The position numbers were made by a program, and so were the translations under genes. A stretch of DNA of 64,000 nt, taken from Ianthella basta. Lineage: Eukaryota; Porifera; Demospongiae; Verongiida; Ianthellidae. The notes beneath the pieces were generated by a model that ran no database searches, was not told the DNA's origin, and saw only the letters and a list, made by a program, of their open reading frames with translations. Shown in pieces: positions 37,050 through 55,922 of this stretch; the first letter of the stretch is position 1; the number at the start of each line of letters is the position of its first letter. The DNA lies in NCBI GenBank assembly GCA_964019415.1, contig OZ025873.1, positions 176,001 to 240,000 on the forward strand. The letters run 5' to 3'.

Positions 37050-38807
37050 ATGAGGTTCCTTGTGGCGTCGGCTGTGCTCCTGTCCTTAGTGTTCTGGACA
37101 GCCATGTCTCAGCCTGACCTAATCAGTCGCATCAGGTGCAACAGCTTGGCTCAGGACGCGTTCTGTGGAAGTATTGAGAACTACACCATGTTCGCAACCC
37201 CCAACTTCCGTAACGGCACAGAGGAGGATGAAATCGACTCTGAACTGGCTACCTACATCATCCTCTACTCCACCGGTTGCTCCAATGCGCTGGTCCACTT
37301 GTTGTGCGCGTACTACAAACCGTTCTGTTTCTCCCCCGCCCCTGCCGTTTCGATTCGCCTCCCCCCCTGTCGGGAGCTATGCCTGTACGTCAGGAGTACA
37401 TGCGAGCCGGCGCTGATGGGACTGGAAGCGAGGGCGCGCTGGCCGGACCATCTGGACTGCAACCAATTTCCGCTGGAAGGTGTCGACAGCAGCAGTCCGT
37501 GCTTCCCTAGTTTCAATACTTTGGAACAGTATCGTAACGATTTGGAGCTGCCTGCCATCCCTGGAGCTCCATTGCCATCGCGCATAACGCAAGGAGACAC
37601 TATAGACGAAGTAACAGAGATCTCCAGGCCCCCTGAAGTGCCCGTGAGCTGCCCCAAAGTACTCCGCCCTGGCAACATGTCTGGTGACTACCTGCAGTAT
37701 CAGCTGGCGGAAGAGACTGCCTGCGGTGTGCCATGTGACAAGAACTACCACACTGAGGCTGACCTAGCTGTGCCCATTATTGTCGTGGTCCTATCCATAG
37801 TGGGTATGGCAGCCACTCTCTTTGTCATTGCGACGTTCCTCATCGACCGTGACAGGTTCCACTACCCGGAGAGGCCCATTGTGTATCTTGCTGTCTGTTA
37901 CCTCGTCATCTGTATCATGTTCCTCATTGGGAGCAGCTCAAAGCTGGCCAGCGCTTCCGTCGCCTGCAGTCCCCCTTCTGCCTCCAGTGTGTCTTTTGTC
38001 TTCCAGCGCCTCCCTCAAAGCAACTTCCAGTCATTGTCAGCACGCAGTGGCGGATGTGTGGTAGTTTTTGTGTTCCTGTACTTTGCCGTTATGGCCTCCC
38101 TGGTCTGGTGGGACATCCTCACCTTCACATGGTTCCTCGCCGCTGCACTCAAGTGGGCCGAAGAGGCTATCGGAAAGTTTTGGATCCTGTACCACTTTCT
38201 GGCTTGGGGAATTCCCTTTGTCCAGGCCATCATCGCCATGGCAGTCCAACTGGTGGATGGTGACCAGCTGAGTGGTGTGTGCTACATTGGCAACTCCAAC
38301 AACACCGGGCTGGGCGTGTTTGTGTTCTTCCCCCTTGTGCTCTATCTCGCAGTCGGAATGGTGTTCCTTGTAATTGGACTAATTGCACTGTTCCAGATTC
38401 ATCGACAGCTGGCAAGGGACCGCACTAAGTCTCAGCGTCTGAGCCGCCTCATCTTTCGTGTTGGCCTCTTCTCAGCCCTGTACTGCATCCCAAACCTGAT
38501 CCTTGTCCTGGTCTACGTCTACGAGCTGGCCATGAAACTGCAGTGGCACCGGGCCATCCTCTGCACCGAGGGAGCTGACACTGTGGACTGCAGTAGCGTG
38601 GGTTCACCGACCAGTGGCTATCCTGCTCTAGTGATCAAGTACCTGGTGTGGCTCATTGTTGCTTGCAGCATCAGTGTGTGGGTGTTCTCATGGAAGACTG
38701 TGTTGGCCTGGAAGAAGCTGATCTGGGACCTGACTCCCTTCCTTAAGCGTGAGTCTGAGAAAAGTCTGGAGGACGTCAAGAAGGCCAGCAGTGCTAGTCG
38801 CATTTGA
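37050..38807 (+). CDS. Frizzled receptor 2, intronless
   Basis: Single coding exon of 585 residues. The start at 37050 gives a clean signal peptide (MRFLVASAVLLSLVFW). The open frame continues 29 codons upstream, but a splice acceptor lies there and no better ATG was seen. The cysteine-rich domain (about residues 28-150) has ten cysteines in Frizzled spacing: LYSTGCSNALV, LLCAYYKPFC, PPCRELC, LDCNQF, SSPCF. Seven hydrophobic segments follow from about residue 245, with HYPERPIVYLAVCYL and TFTWFLAAALKWAEEAI. KTVLAW near the C-terminus is the KTxxxW Dishevelled motif. It is clearly a paralogue of Frizzled 1, sharing many transmembrane residues, but divergent in the ligand-binding domain. Confidence 0.95.
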   Translation: MRFLVASAVLLSLVFWTAMSQPDLISRIRCNSLAQDAFCGSIENYTMFATPNFRNGTEEDEIDSELATYIILYSTGCSNALVHLLCAYYKPFCFSPAPAVSIRLPPCRELCLYVRSTCEPALMGLEARARWPDHLDCNQFPLEGVDSSSPCFPSFNTLEQYRNDLELPAIPGAPLPSRITQGDTIDEVTEISRPPEVPVSCPKVLRPGNMSGDYLQYQLAEETACGVPCDKNYHTEADLAVPIIVVVLSIVGMAATLFVIATFLIDRDRFHYPERPIVYLAVCYLVICIMFLIGSSSKLASASVACSPPSASSVSFVFQRLPQSNFQSLSARSGGCVVVFVFLYFAVMASLVWWDILTFTWFLAAALKWAEEAIGKFWILYHFLAWGIPFVQAIIAMAVQLVDGDQLSGVCYIGNSNNTGLGVFVFFPLVLYLAVGMVFLVIGLIALFQIHRQLARDRTKSQRLSRLIFRVGLFSALYCIPNLILVLVYVYELAMKLQWHRAILCTEGADTVDCSSVGSPTSGYPALVIKYLVWLIVACSISVWVFSWKTVLAWKKLIWDLTPFLKRESEKSLEDVKKASSASRI

Positions 38808-40404
38808 GAAAGTAGACGGCTGGGAGTCCAGGACGGCTTTGTTCTACAGACCACTTAGCATGTGTGTAGTTTGTTCTATCCATATCTTTGTATCATACCA
38901 ACTTCTCATATTCATCTGACTGCTTTTGTGTTCACATAGCTCATGTGTCGCTCCTTTCATCACACACCTCGCTCCTGCTAATGCTGTAATAACTGCTGGC
39001 TGGCTTTGAGGCAGCCTTACTATTGCTACAATGTCAGTGCCAGTTTGTGCAAGCGGTGCCTTTGGTGCCCTTTGAAGTGGTTGTGCAGTAGTGTGAGTTA
39101 ACAATCAGGTGATTGAAGCTATTCAGGTGTGAGCCGGGTGTCTACATTTGTATGGGTGCATGGGATATGACCATATTCCCACAACTGTAGCATTTCTGCA
39201 CATGTCAAGAGAGAACGTCTCCCAAATCCTAATTAATCATATGGCAAGGCATGTGCCCTTAGGTGTAGTGAGAATGAAAGGGGGTAGGACATCTTGAACC
39301 GTGGGTCTGGTCTAGGGCTAGATTGGCAACGATGGGGTCCTCACTGCTGTATACCCCGCTAATGGGCCAGATTGGCAACGATGGGGTCCTCACTGCTGTA
39401 TACCCCGCCAATGGGCCAGATTGGCAACGATGGGGTCCTCACTGCTGTATACCCCGCCAATGGGCCAGATTGGCAACGATGGGGTCCTCACTGCTGTATA
39501 CCCCGCCAATGGGCCAGATTGGCAACGATGGGGTCCTCACTGCTGTATACCCCGCCAATGGGCCAGATTGGCAACGATGGGGTCCTCACTGCTGTATACC
39601 CCGCCAATGGGCCAGATTGGCAACGATGGGGTCCTCACTGCTGTATACCCCGCCAATGGGCCAGATTGGCAACGATGGGGTCCTCACTGCTGTATACCCT
39701 GTCCATGGACCAGAGGTTAGTGACTGCCAATTGTGCCTAAAGAAGAGTGCCATTACCCCAAGGATTCTGGACTTGCCTTCCCACTCAAAGGGCACCAAAT
39801 GTCACAGCATTCACCCAAATAGTCATTTTACCCAAACTTCAAAGGCATTTGTTTGGCTTCCTTATCTACAAAAATCCATTTTACAACTGACCCCAGACAT
39901 AGTCAAACCACAGGGTTTGTTCAGACAGTGTTGTCACATGCCTGTCATAGCTTGCTAGACCAACCTATCATGGGCCACCACACACCTAATGAGGTGTAGC
40001 TACTGTTGTATGAGCAGTCTAGCTCGCTAGACCAACCTCTGAGCAACTCACTATAACAATCTTGTGGCCCAGAGATAGTGCAGAATCATTCTTGCATACA
40101 GTAGTGGTATCCTAGGTAACAACTCCCTCCTCCCAACAGCACTAGCGTGCGGCAAATAACATTGTTCAACTCCAACCACCCCATCAGTGTAGTTCAGTCT
40201 GTGGGTCTTGTTTACCCCCATGTCTGTGAATCTGCCACACTGCTGCTCCTTACAGCCAATTAGTTAATTCCATTTCAACACCTCAGTCTACCACAGTACA
40301 AGGTACCTGCTAAGAAAAGTGCCTAGAAACTGACAAGTTGCAAAGAAACTAATGTCAACAACAAACTCCCCTCCCTGCTACAGCCACTCCCCACTACAGT
40401 GTTC
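38808..40404. other. Convergent spacer between Frizzled 2 and villin
   Basis: A 49-bp minisatellite lies at 39310-39705. The rest is unique. At 39953-39970 and 40021-40038 a GCT(T/C)GCTAGACCAACCT block is repeated; its GCTAGACC core resembles the terminus of MITE family 4. No exon was found. Confidence 0.55.
39310..39705. repeat. 49-bp minisatellite, eight copies
   Basis: Nearly identical units of ATTGGCAACGATGGGGTCCT, then CACTGCTGTATACCCCGC, then CAATGGGCCAG. Very low divergence suggests recent expansion. Confidence 0.95.
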
Positions 40405-43400
40405 TCAGAACAGTCCTAGATCTTTCTTAGTCTTCTGCTGTTTCCACTTTGGAATCTTCTCAAACTCAGACTTTGTCATCTTAAACAAGCTCTGGAATTC
40501 CTCGTCACTAAGGTGTTGCTAGGAGTATAAAGTGTGACACAAGTATCATCACTAAGGTGTTGCTAGGTACTGTCATGTGACCAGCTCACCTCCTTGCTGG
40601 ACGGGTCCACATCAGGAGGACACTTGTCCTTCAGTGCCTCATAAGGATACATCTTGAACACACCAGCCTGGGCCACCACCTGCCGGGGACGGGAAGAACA
40701 CACACGGGCTACATCACCTGGGGCCCACCACACATTCCCTCAACCAGCCAACCCATCACCTCTGCCACGCTCTCAGCCTGCCCTCCACCGGAGCTCTTAA
40801 GCTCCTCCAAGTACTGCTCGTAAGTCTTGTTAGCAGCCCACAGCTCCGAGTTCCAGCCAAAGAAGTGACCAGTGAAGGTAGGCAGCTCAAAGCCCTGCTT
40901 GATCTGAACCAGGAGAGTGTTGTCCTCATTGCGACCCGAGGGATCACTACGCACATACTCCTACATAGCAGGGAGGAGGGGGAGGGGCTCAGTCCATGGA
41001 CCACACCTCTATTATCCCCAATATCAGTGGACTCACTGTGGCAACCCTCAGTGACTCCTCCTTCTCCTTCTTGTTGGCACCACGGCCCACCCACACGTAC
41101 ACTGTGTCGTAGGTGTCCAGGATCATCACATCATCCTCAATCAGGTCCTACAGAAGTGAGTGAGTGGAGTCACAGCAATGAGTGAGTGGGTGGAGTCACA
41201 GCAATGAGTGAGTGGGTGGAGTCACAGCAATGAGTGAGTGGGTGGAGTCACAGCAATGAGTGAGTGGGTGGAGTCACAGCAATGCGCGAGTGGGTGGAGT
41301 CACAGCAATGCGCGAGTGGGTGGAGTCACAGCAATGAGCAAGTTGACCAATACAGAGTGGTATACACAAGAACACACAAGACATGCCCCCCCTCCCCTTC
41401 CGTCCCCCCTTCCCTTCCCTCCCCTCCCCTTCCCCTCTCCCCTTCCCCTCTCCCTCCCCCCTCCCCTCCCCTCCCCTTCCCCTCCCCTCTCCCCTCTCCC
41501 CCTCCCCTTCCCTTCCCTTCCCCCTTCCCTCTCCCCCTCCCCTCCCCCATTCCCCCTCCCCTCCTCTTCCCCCTTCCCTCCCCCCACCTCCTGGGTGAAG
41601 TCAAAGATCTCTTCCACTGTGAAGCGTCCGCTGGCATTGGAGCACTGGAAGAGACGGGCTGGGTGCGAGGCCACCACCTCCTGTGGACGGGGCAGGGACG
41701 AGGGCAATATGTCAGGAGGTGTGTTAGTTTCTCCATTACTGCCCACACCATTGCAAGCAATGCTGCCACGATACAATAACACTGACATGTCAAGGTTAGC
41801 ACCTTTCCAAGTTGTATGGTGTTTATAGGCACGACCCCTGAGGGCACAAAGCACCCAAGGGGAAGTGCTTACGAACAACATACAAGGAGGAATCAACCTG
41901 CTTCTAAAGAGATGCCCAAGCAGTCTTCAGTAACAGTAGGTAGGAGTGATGGCTCCTAGACTACAAAGACCATAAAAACATCATAAAGATACACGTAACA
42001 TATCAGCAAATGTATTCTTTCAATAGTCGTAGATACAGATTCCCTTGTATCAAGGCATCACCAGTCCACACAACACACAAGCTACTGTCCACCCTCCCCC
42101 CAGCCAGCCCACCCACCCTCAAACTACTCTTCACCACCCACAGTACTCACAAGCTACCCCCTAAACCCTCCTCCACCCCCAGCCACACAACCTACCTCAA
42201 AGATCTTGCTCTGATGGTACTCGGTCTTGCCCCCGAGAGCGGCCCAGAAGGTATCAGGCTCTTTCTCCTCCTGAATCTTGACTGGCTCCCTCCCTGGGGT
42301 GACCATGCTAGCAACATGGTTGGCCATGTCACGCTCATCACCACTGCAGCCCTAAATGTTGAGGGGGGAGGGGCAAGGGGAGGGGCAAGGGAGGGGAAAG
42401 GGAGGGGGAGGGGCAAGAAAGGGTGAGGGGCAAGGAAGGGGAGGGGTAAGGGAGGTGATTATGCCTTATAGATACACAGTGTTGGCTAAGCCACACGGCT
42501 CTGTATGGCCCTTGCAGCTCCACCTGCCACAACCAACAAAATGGCCGCCTGTTGTGACCTACCTTGCCATACCAGATGTACGTCTCCAAAGGTGTCTCCA
42601 GCACAAAGCAGTCGTTGGTGTTGAGGGCAGAAGCCTTCTCCTCTACCTGCACAGCACGGGTGTTCAAGGTGGAGGTCCCCTTGACCTGGAAGAGACGAGT
42701 GCCGTCTACGTCGTACGAGTCACTGTCAAAGCGGTTCTTGAATCCTGATGCCTTCCCACCCTGGGTACCACAGAGAGAATCACCAGGGGTAGCTACCGCC
42801 ATGTGTGTGTGCACGTGTGTGTGTGTGCATCCTCACAGCATGGATGACCATCTTCCCCCTGAAGATCTGGAGGAAGTGCTCTGGTTCCTTGTACTGGACC
42901 ACGCGGACCTGGACAGGAGCACCTCCGTACTTGTCATCCAGTGCCACTGTGTGTATGGCTGCAGCGCCGCGCTCATCCTGGGGAGGGGGGGGGGGGGGGG
43001 GGGGGGGTTAACATCAGGTCACAATGTGACTTAACCAAACTAGGACATTTCAGTACACCACTATTGGTAGCCTTCCCTCTCCTCTCACATGCTGTGCCTC
43101 TATTGTGCCCCACCCCCATCCCTCCCCTCACAACCTGTGCCCCACCCCCATCCCTCCCCTCACAACCTGTGCCCCACCCCCATCCCTCCCCTCACAACCT
43201 GTGCCCCACCCCCACCCCTCCCCTCACAGCCTGTGCCCCACCCCCACCCCTCCCCTCACAACCTGTGCCCCACCCCCATCCCTCCCCTCACAGCCTGTGC
43301 CCCACCTGGGTCGACTCCTGCCCCAGCCAGAAGTAGATGATGTAGTGCTCCTTGCCGTTGACCAGGTAGGTGTACAGGATGATGTAGCTGTCACCTCCAT

Positions 43401-46400
43401 AGAACTGGCCGTACATCTCTGGAGTGACCGGCTGAGGCTCAAAGTCTTCAATGCGCCAGATCTGCAAAGGGAAGAACACACAGGCAAACTGGCACTGGTG
43501 ACTGAGAGACATTGGAGCAGTCAAAGCAAGCCTGCCTCCACGGTGGTTGGCTGGATCTCCCTCACCTCAATCTTCCCAGAGCCATCATCAACCATCTTCT
43601 GACTCTCTCGCTCTCCCTGCTTGTGCATGGAGGCCCCTTCCACCTTGACCTCTTCCTTGACAGCTGGGCACAGAGAAGACAAAGTGACACTCCCCGTCAC
43701 GAAAAACATCAACACACACAGGTACCACTCACCTTTCTTCTCATACTTGGGCAGCCCCGTGATCTCCCCCTTGTTCAGCCAGTCGGTGAAGTTCTGCTTG
43801 AACAGAGGCGTCTCAGCTCCCTCGCGCACCATGGTCACCTGTGTCCAGTTCGGGTAGCCCTTCTGGGAGATGAATTCCTGGAAACACAGGAACAGAGCAA
43901 GGAGGGAATAATCCAATGGTCTTCCTCACTCACCAGAAGGTATACTGTATCACTCCCCCCCCCTCCCCCCTGGCCCAGCCCTACACATACCACTTGACAT
44001 CCCAACACCTCCAAAAGCCTCCAACCATCCATACATGTGTGTACTCAGTGTCTACAGTGCTAACCATCAGTGGCACACACACAGCTAGGGCCTACAGCAC
44101 AGTGACCGTGCACCAGGCCACTCCTCACGGTTGCATTCTTGAAGGCTGCCTTCTTCTCATTGGCAGTGGCGCCCTTGCCAACCCAGGCAAAGATGCCACC
44201 TGCCCCAGTGTCCAGGATGAAAGCATCATTGGTATCCAGTAGGCCGCACTTCAGGGGGTAGCTGCCTACCTCAGTGACCTCCAGCTGCCCACTGGCATCA
44301 GAGACCCTAGGGGAGGGGAGGGGGAGGGGGAGGGCAGGGAGGAAGAAGCAGCACAGTTAATGGGCAGTCACTCCAGCTACAGAGGGTAACCAAGTGTATG
44401 CTTATCCCTCCCTCCACCCTCTCTCCCCTCCCCTCCCCTCCCCTCCTCCCTCCCTCTCCTTCCTCCCTCCCCTCCCCTTCCCTCCTCCCTCCCTCCCCTC
44501 CTCTCCCCTCCCCTCCCCTCCACTCCCCTCCCCTCCTCCCTCCCCTCCCCTCCCCTCCTCCCTCCCTCTCCTTCCTCCCTCCCCTCCACTCCCCTCCCCT
44601 CCTCCCTCCCCTCCCTCCCCTCCCCTCCCCTCCCTCCTCCCTCCCCTCCCCTCCCTCCCCTCCCTCCCCTCCCCCTCCCCTCCCCTCCCCTCCCCTCCCT
44701 CCCCTGCACACCTGTACAGCTTGACTTGCTCCTTGGCAGCCCTCTCAAAGGTGGTGTCGGATGTGGCAGCTGCAATGTCATTAAGTGTGGCATCGTCAGA
44801 AACCAGCTCATTCATCTTGCGCACAAACTCCTCTGGCTCCTTGTGGTCATCTGCAGACAAGAGACACTTGACGTCAAAATCACAGTTTGAGATCACATCA
44901 AAGGGCAAGATGACTCCTCCCCCCAGATCCATGAAAGATGGCCTTCCCACCCACCAATGGGACACAGCTCAGCCCGACCCCCACGCTCCTCGTCCCTGAT
45001 CCTCCGAGCAACGTCCAAGCCTTTGATCTTCTCCATCTTCCCAGCCTCCTCCCCCTGCCACACCCACACCTTCAGGCCCAGGTCCAAGATGAACACATCC
45101 CCGTGGTTCATGGACTTCCACGACATCTTGACCTGGTTGGAGGACACGTACACACTGGCATGTCACAACCTGATGCCAACTTCAGTGCAGCTTGTTCCTA
45201 CATATCCACTGGGCCCAGGTCCCATACCCACTACCCTATAAATTTGGAGTGTGTCCCTACCTGCTGGACCCTGATGTTCCTGCGTCCCTTGACCTGAAGC
45301 AGTCTGGCCTCATACTTGTCACGCTCCACCTTCCTGAACCCACTCTCCACACCTCCAGCTAGGTACCTGACAGGAGGCAAACGGATCAAAATGTGCATTC
45401 CACCTCCCACAACCTCTAGTGCATACTGTTCTCCCCCAGTGTGTACTGCCCCTCCCCCAGTGTGTACTGCCCCTCCCCCAGTGAGCACTGCCCCTCCCCC
45501 AGTGAGCACTGCCCTCCCCCAGTGAGCACTGCCCCTCCCCCAGTGAGCACTGCCCCTCCCCCAGTGATCACTGCCCCTCCCCCAGTGAGCACTGGCCTCC
45601 CCCAGTGATCACTGCCCTCCCCCAGTGAGCACTGCCCCTCCCCCAGTGATCACTGCCCTCCCCCAGTGAGCACTGCCCCTCCCCCAGTGAGCACTGCCCT
45701 CCCCCAGTGAGCACTGCCCCTCCCCCAGTGATCACTGCCCTCCCCCAGTGAGCACTGCCCCTCCCCCAGTGAGCACTGCCCCTCCCCCAGTGAGCACTGC
45801 CCTCCCCCAGTGATCACTGCCCTCCCCCAATGAGCACTGCCCCTCCCCCAGTGATCACTGCCCTCCCCCAGTGAGCACTGCCCCTCCCCCAGTGAGCACT
45901 ACCCTCCCCCAGTGTGTACTGCCCTCCCCCAGTGAGCACTGCCCTCCCCCAGTGAGCACTGCCCTCCCCCAGTGTGTACTGCCTTCCCCTGTGTTGTCCC
46001 TCCCACATCCTCCTGCTGCCCCTATTGTCCTTACTCAATGCCCTTTTTGGGGAACAGGGAAATGAACTCTTTGGACTCGTGGTTCTGCACCTCCCGATGC
46101 TGGACAGGCCCACCACCCAGGCTGTCATCCAACTCCACTGTCTTGTAGGCAGCCACACCTTGCTCATCCTAGCAATAGGAAGGGAGGGGGAGGGGAGGGG
46201 AGGGGGAGGAGGGGGGAGGGAGAGGGGGAGGGGAAGGGGAGGGGGAGGGGAGGGGGAGGGGAGGGGGAGGGGGAGGGGGAGGGGGAGGGGGAGGGTACTC
46301 ACAGCAGATGCATGTCCAGCTCACTGCACATACAAGTAGTTGATGCATGCATTAGTAATTTTGTTAGCAATCTTGCAAAGATCACTTTCCAACCTTGGGA

Positions 46401-47686
46401 GCAATTGTTTCCTAGGATACGAACCCCACAGTCCAATCCCAGGCAATGCTGACCGTTGGCTGGGAAGTACCACATACATTATGCAGGCCATACATATCAC
46501 ATGCATTGTATCCTAGCAACGATCCCGGACAAATGATATTCATAGCTGTCAGAAAGCACCTAATGAATACAGTTAATTGCTGTGCCTCCCATGCTCCAAA
46601 TAAGGTCATTGACACTTGACCTCCTTACCTGTGAGCACTCCTCTCCCAGCCAAAAGTGGATGTGCCATTCAAAGCCTCCTCCACTTGGGGGCTTCTTGGT
46701 CTAGAGGGGGAGGGGAAAGGGGAGGGGAGGGAGAGGGAGAGGGGAGGGGAAAGGGGAGGGGAGGGAGAGGGGGAGGGGAGGGGAGAGAGGAGGGAAAGGG
46801 GGGAGGGGAGGGGAAGGGGAGGGGGAGGGGAGAGCAGATGGAACAGGAAGGGAACAGGAGGGGAGCAAATGATCTACTACACATAGCCAATGTCACATGA
46901 CATGAGTGGGCTCTCCCCTCACATTGTCCTCATATCCAGTCCCTATTTCCATTATGACCTTGGAAATAGGGACTGGGCTCAAGCATACTCTCACATATGC
47001 AGCAAACCTGTCCCCCACTGCCTGCTATCCCCCAGTTTACCTGTGCATGCAGGAGGCAACAGCGGACCAGAAGGCCATTAGCACTGCCATCAGCCTACAG
47101 ACCAGCTACCAGAATGTTTGTAAAGGGCCTTCCACTCACATGACCATATTAGGAAGGTGAACTGCCAGCACTGGACAGGCTTCTATGTATACTGGCCATA
47201 CAGGTCTAATTTGCCCCACCTCAGGTGATTCTACACCAGAGGGCACACTGCACCCACACAGGGGGCTATGCAGCTCCAAAGGAGCATGCAATGAAAGGAC
47301 ACTCGGCACTACACCCCATTCACTCCAGTGGTCACGGACCGACACATTCATTAGCTCACAATACGTGAATGGAGTGACAATACGCCGCCATGCCTCACAG
47401 CACTCCGCGTCAGGAAGGGCGAAACGGACAAGAACGCGCGCCAGTTCTGCGCCCCTCACCTGCAAAACAATGTAGGCGTCGCCCGTGCAGAACTTCCCGT
47501 ACATCTTCCGATCCCATTCCTTGACCTTCAGTTTCTGTGTGCAGAGACGGCAGTGGAGACAATGGAGCCGGTGCAGAGCACCGCCCGCGGGCGGGATGCA
47601 TGCGCTCGTCAGTGCAAACACACCTCAATTCGCCAGATCTCCAGGCCAGGCTTCTGTCCGGCGCCCTTGAAAGCCGGATCCACCAT
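40405..47686 (-). CDS. Villin: six gelsolin domains plus headpiece
   Basis: Nineteen exons in gene order: 47686-47624, 47534-47460, 46700-46629, 46168-46035, 45366-45261, 45132-44955, 44850-44712, 44306-44129, 43877-43733, 43663-43566, 43461-43306, 42977-42837, 42760-42563, 42351-42196, 41680-41588, 41147-41037, 40960-40760, 40679-40590, 40518-40405. All phases fit, giving 815 residues, close to vertebrate villin. Villin bundles, caps and severs actin filaments in a calcium-dependent way. Two triplets of gelsolin domains are visible: each begins with IWRIE and contains FWLG(E/Q)E, DE(Q/R)GAAA and GG(V/K)xSGF. The C-terminus is a villin headpiece ([19 protein letters not shown], ending LGLF). 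A shorter gelsolin would lack the headpiece. Introns are rich in pyrimidine tracts and minisatellites. Confidence 0.95.
41155..41335. repeat. 26-bp minisatellite, about 7 copies
   Basis: Unit GAGTGGGTGGAGTCACAGCA plus ATGAGT, villin intron. Confidence 0.93.
41383..41587. repeat. C/T-only tract
   Basis: CCCCTTCCCCTCCC-type tract of about 200 bp ending at the donor of villin exon 41588-41680. Confidence 0.9.
43105..43305. repeat. 32-bp minisatellite, six copies
   Basis: Unit CCCCACCCCCATCCCTCCCC plus TCACAACCTGTG. The last copy abuts the donor of villin exon 43306-43461. Confidence 0.93.
44403..44705. repeat. C/T-only tract (CCCCT)n
   Basis: About 300 bp of CCTCCCTCCCCTCC repeats ending next to the donor of villin exon 44712-44850. 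Confidence 0.93.
45421..45990. repeat. 20-bp minisatellite, about 27 copies
   Basis: Unit GCACTGCCCCTCCCCCAGTG plus A, with TGATCACTGCC variants. Villin intron between exons 46035-46168 and 45261-45366. Confidence 0.95.
46170..46296. repeat. GGGGGA purine tract
   Basis: G/A-only tract adjoining villin exon 46035-46168; a polypyrimidine tract on the coding strand. Confidence 0.9.
46702..46835. repeat. GGGGA purine tract
   Basis: G/A-only tract adjoining villin exon 46629-46700; a polypyrimidine tract on the coding strand. Confidence 0.9.
46935..46975. repeat. Perfect 15-bp stem hairpin
   Basis: CCAGTCCCTATTTCC and its exact reverse complement are separated by 11 bases (ATTATGACCTT), near 46935-46975. 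The stem resembles the foldback terminus of MITE family 5. It lies in a villin intron. Confidence 0.85.
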
Positions 47687-48024
47687 TGTTCAGTGTCGAG
47701 TGCTGCACACGCAGGAGGAAACAGTTTGCTTAACAGACACACGAAAAGGCCTACAACAATTCTCAGGCATTGGGTAATGGTCACGGGTGGACAGTAGGGT
47801 GACATTCAGTGCGGTGCACACCGTCCAACTGCTTACCGAACTGGAGCAAGTCACAGAACCTCACGATCGCAGAGAGCAGAGGAAGGAGGAGGGTACGTTC
47901 GTGACGTCAGAGGATACGCCCTAGAGCCCACGTGATGTGCTAGTGAATTCTATTAACAATCTCGCAGCTGAACTGCAACAAGATAATTTGCTCAAATGTC
48001 GTTCTAATTATCTAAAAAGTCATT
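47687..48024. other. Villin upstream region and 3' UTR of the membrane protein gene
   Basis: Unique sequence. The first intron or 5' UTR of villin probably continues here, since no TATA-like element was seen. No other exon. Confidence 0.5.
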
Positions 48025-55830
<7,806 letters not shown>

Positions 55831-55922
55831 TTTGTTCGCGTTCCCGCGCGTCCCGAACTCACGCAAAAGAACGCGGTCTCTCAGCTGATCCAAAGTTTAT
55901 GGACAAAGAACAAACGAATAAA
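55831..55922. promoter_or_regulatory. Short divergent promoter region
   Basis: Only 92 bp separate the chosen start codons of the membrane protein gene (-) and the prolyl 3-hydroxylase (+). The stretch is CpG-rich (TTCGCGTTCCCGCGCGTCCC, 55835-55854) and must hold both 5' UTRs. No TATA box was seen. Confidence 0.65.

Noticed and set aside
39953-40038. GCTAGACCAACCT direct repeats as a full MITE family 4 copy
   Set aside because: The two blocks are direct, not inverted, and lack the rest of the terminus; kept only as a possible fragment.
44307-44811. Gly/Arg/Glu-rich proteins encoded opposite villin introns
   Set aside because: They are translations of pure C/T or G/A tracts, with no start context or splice support.
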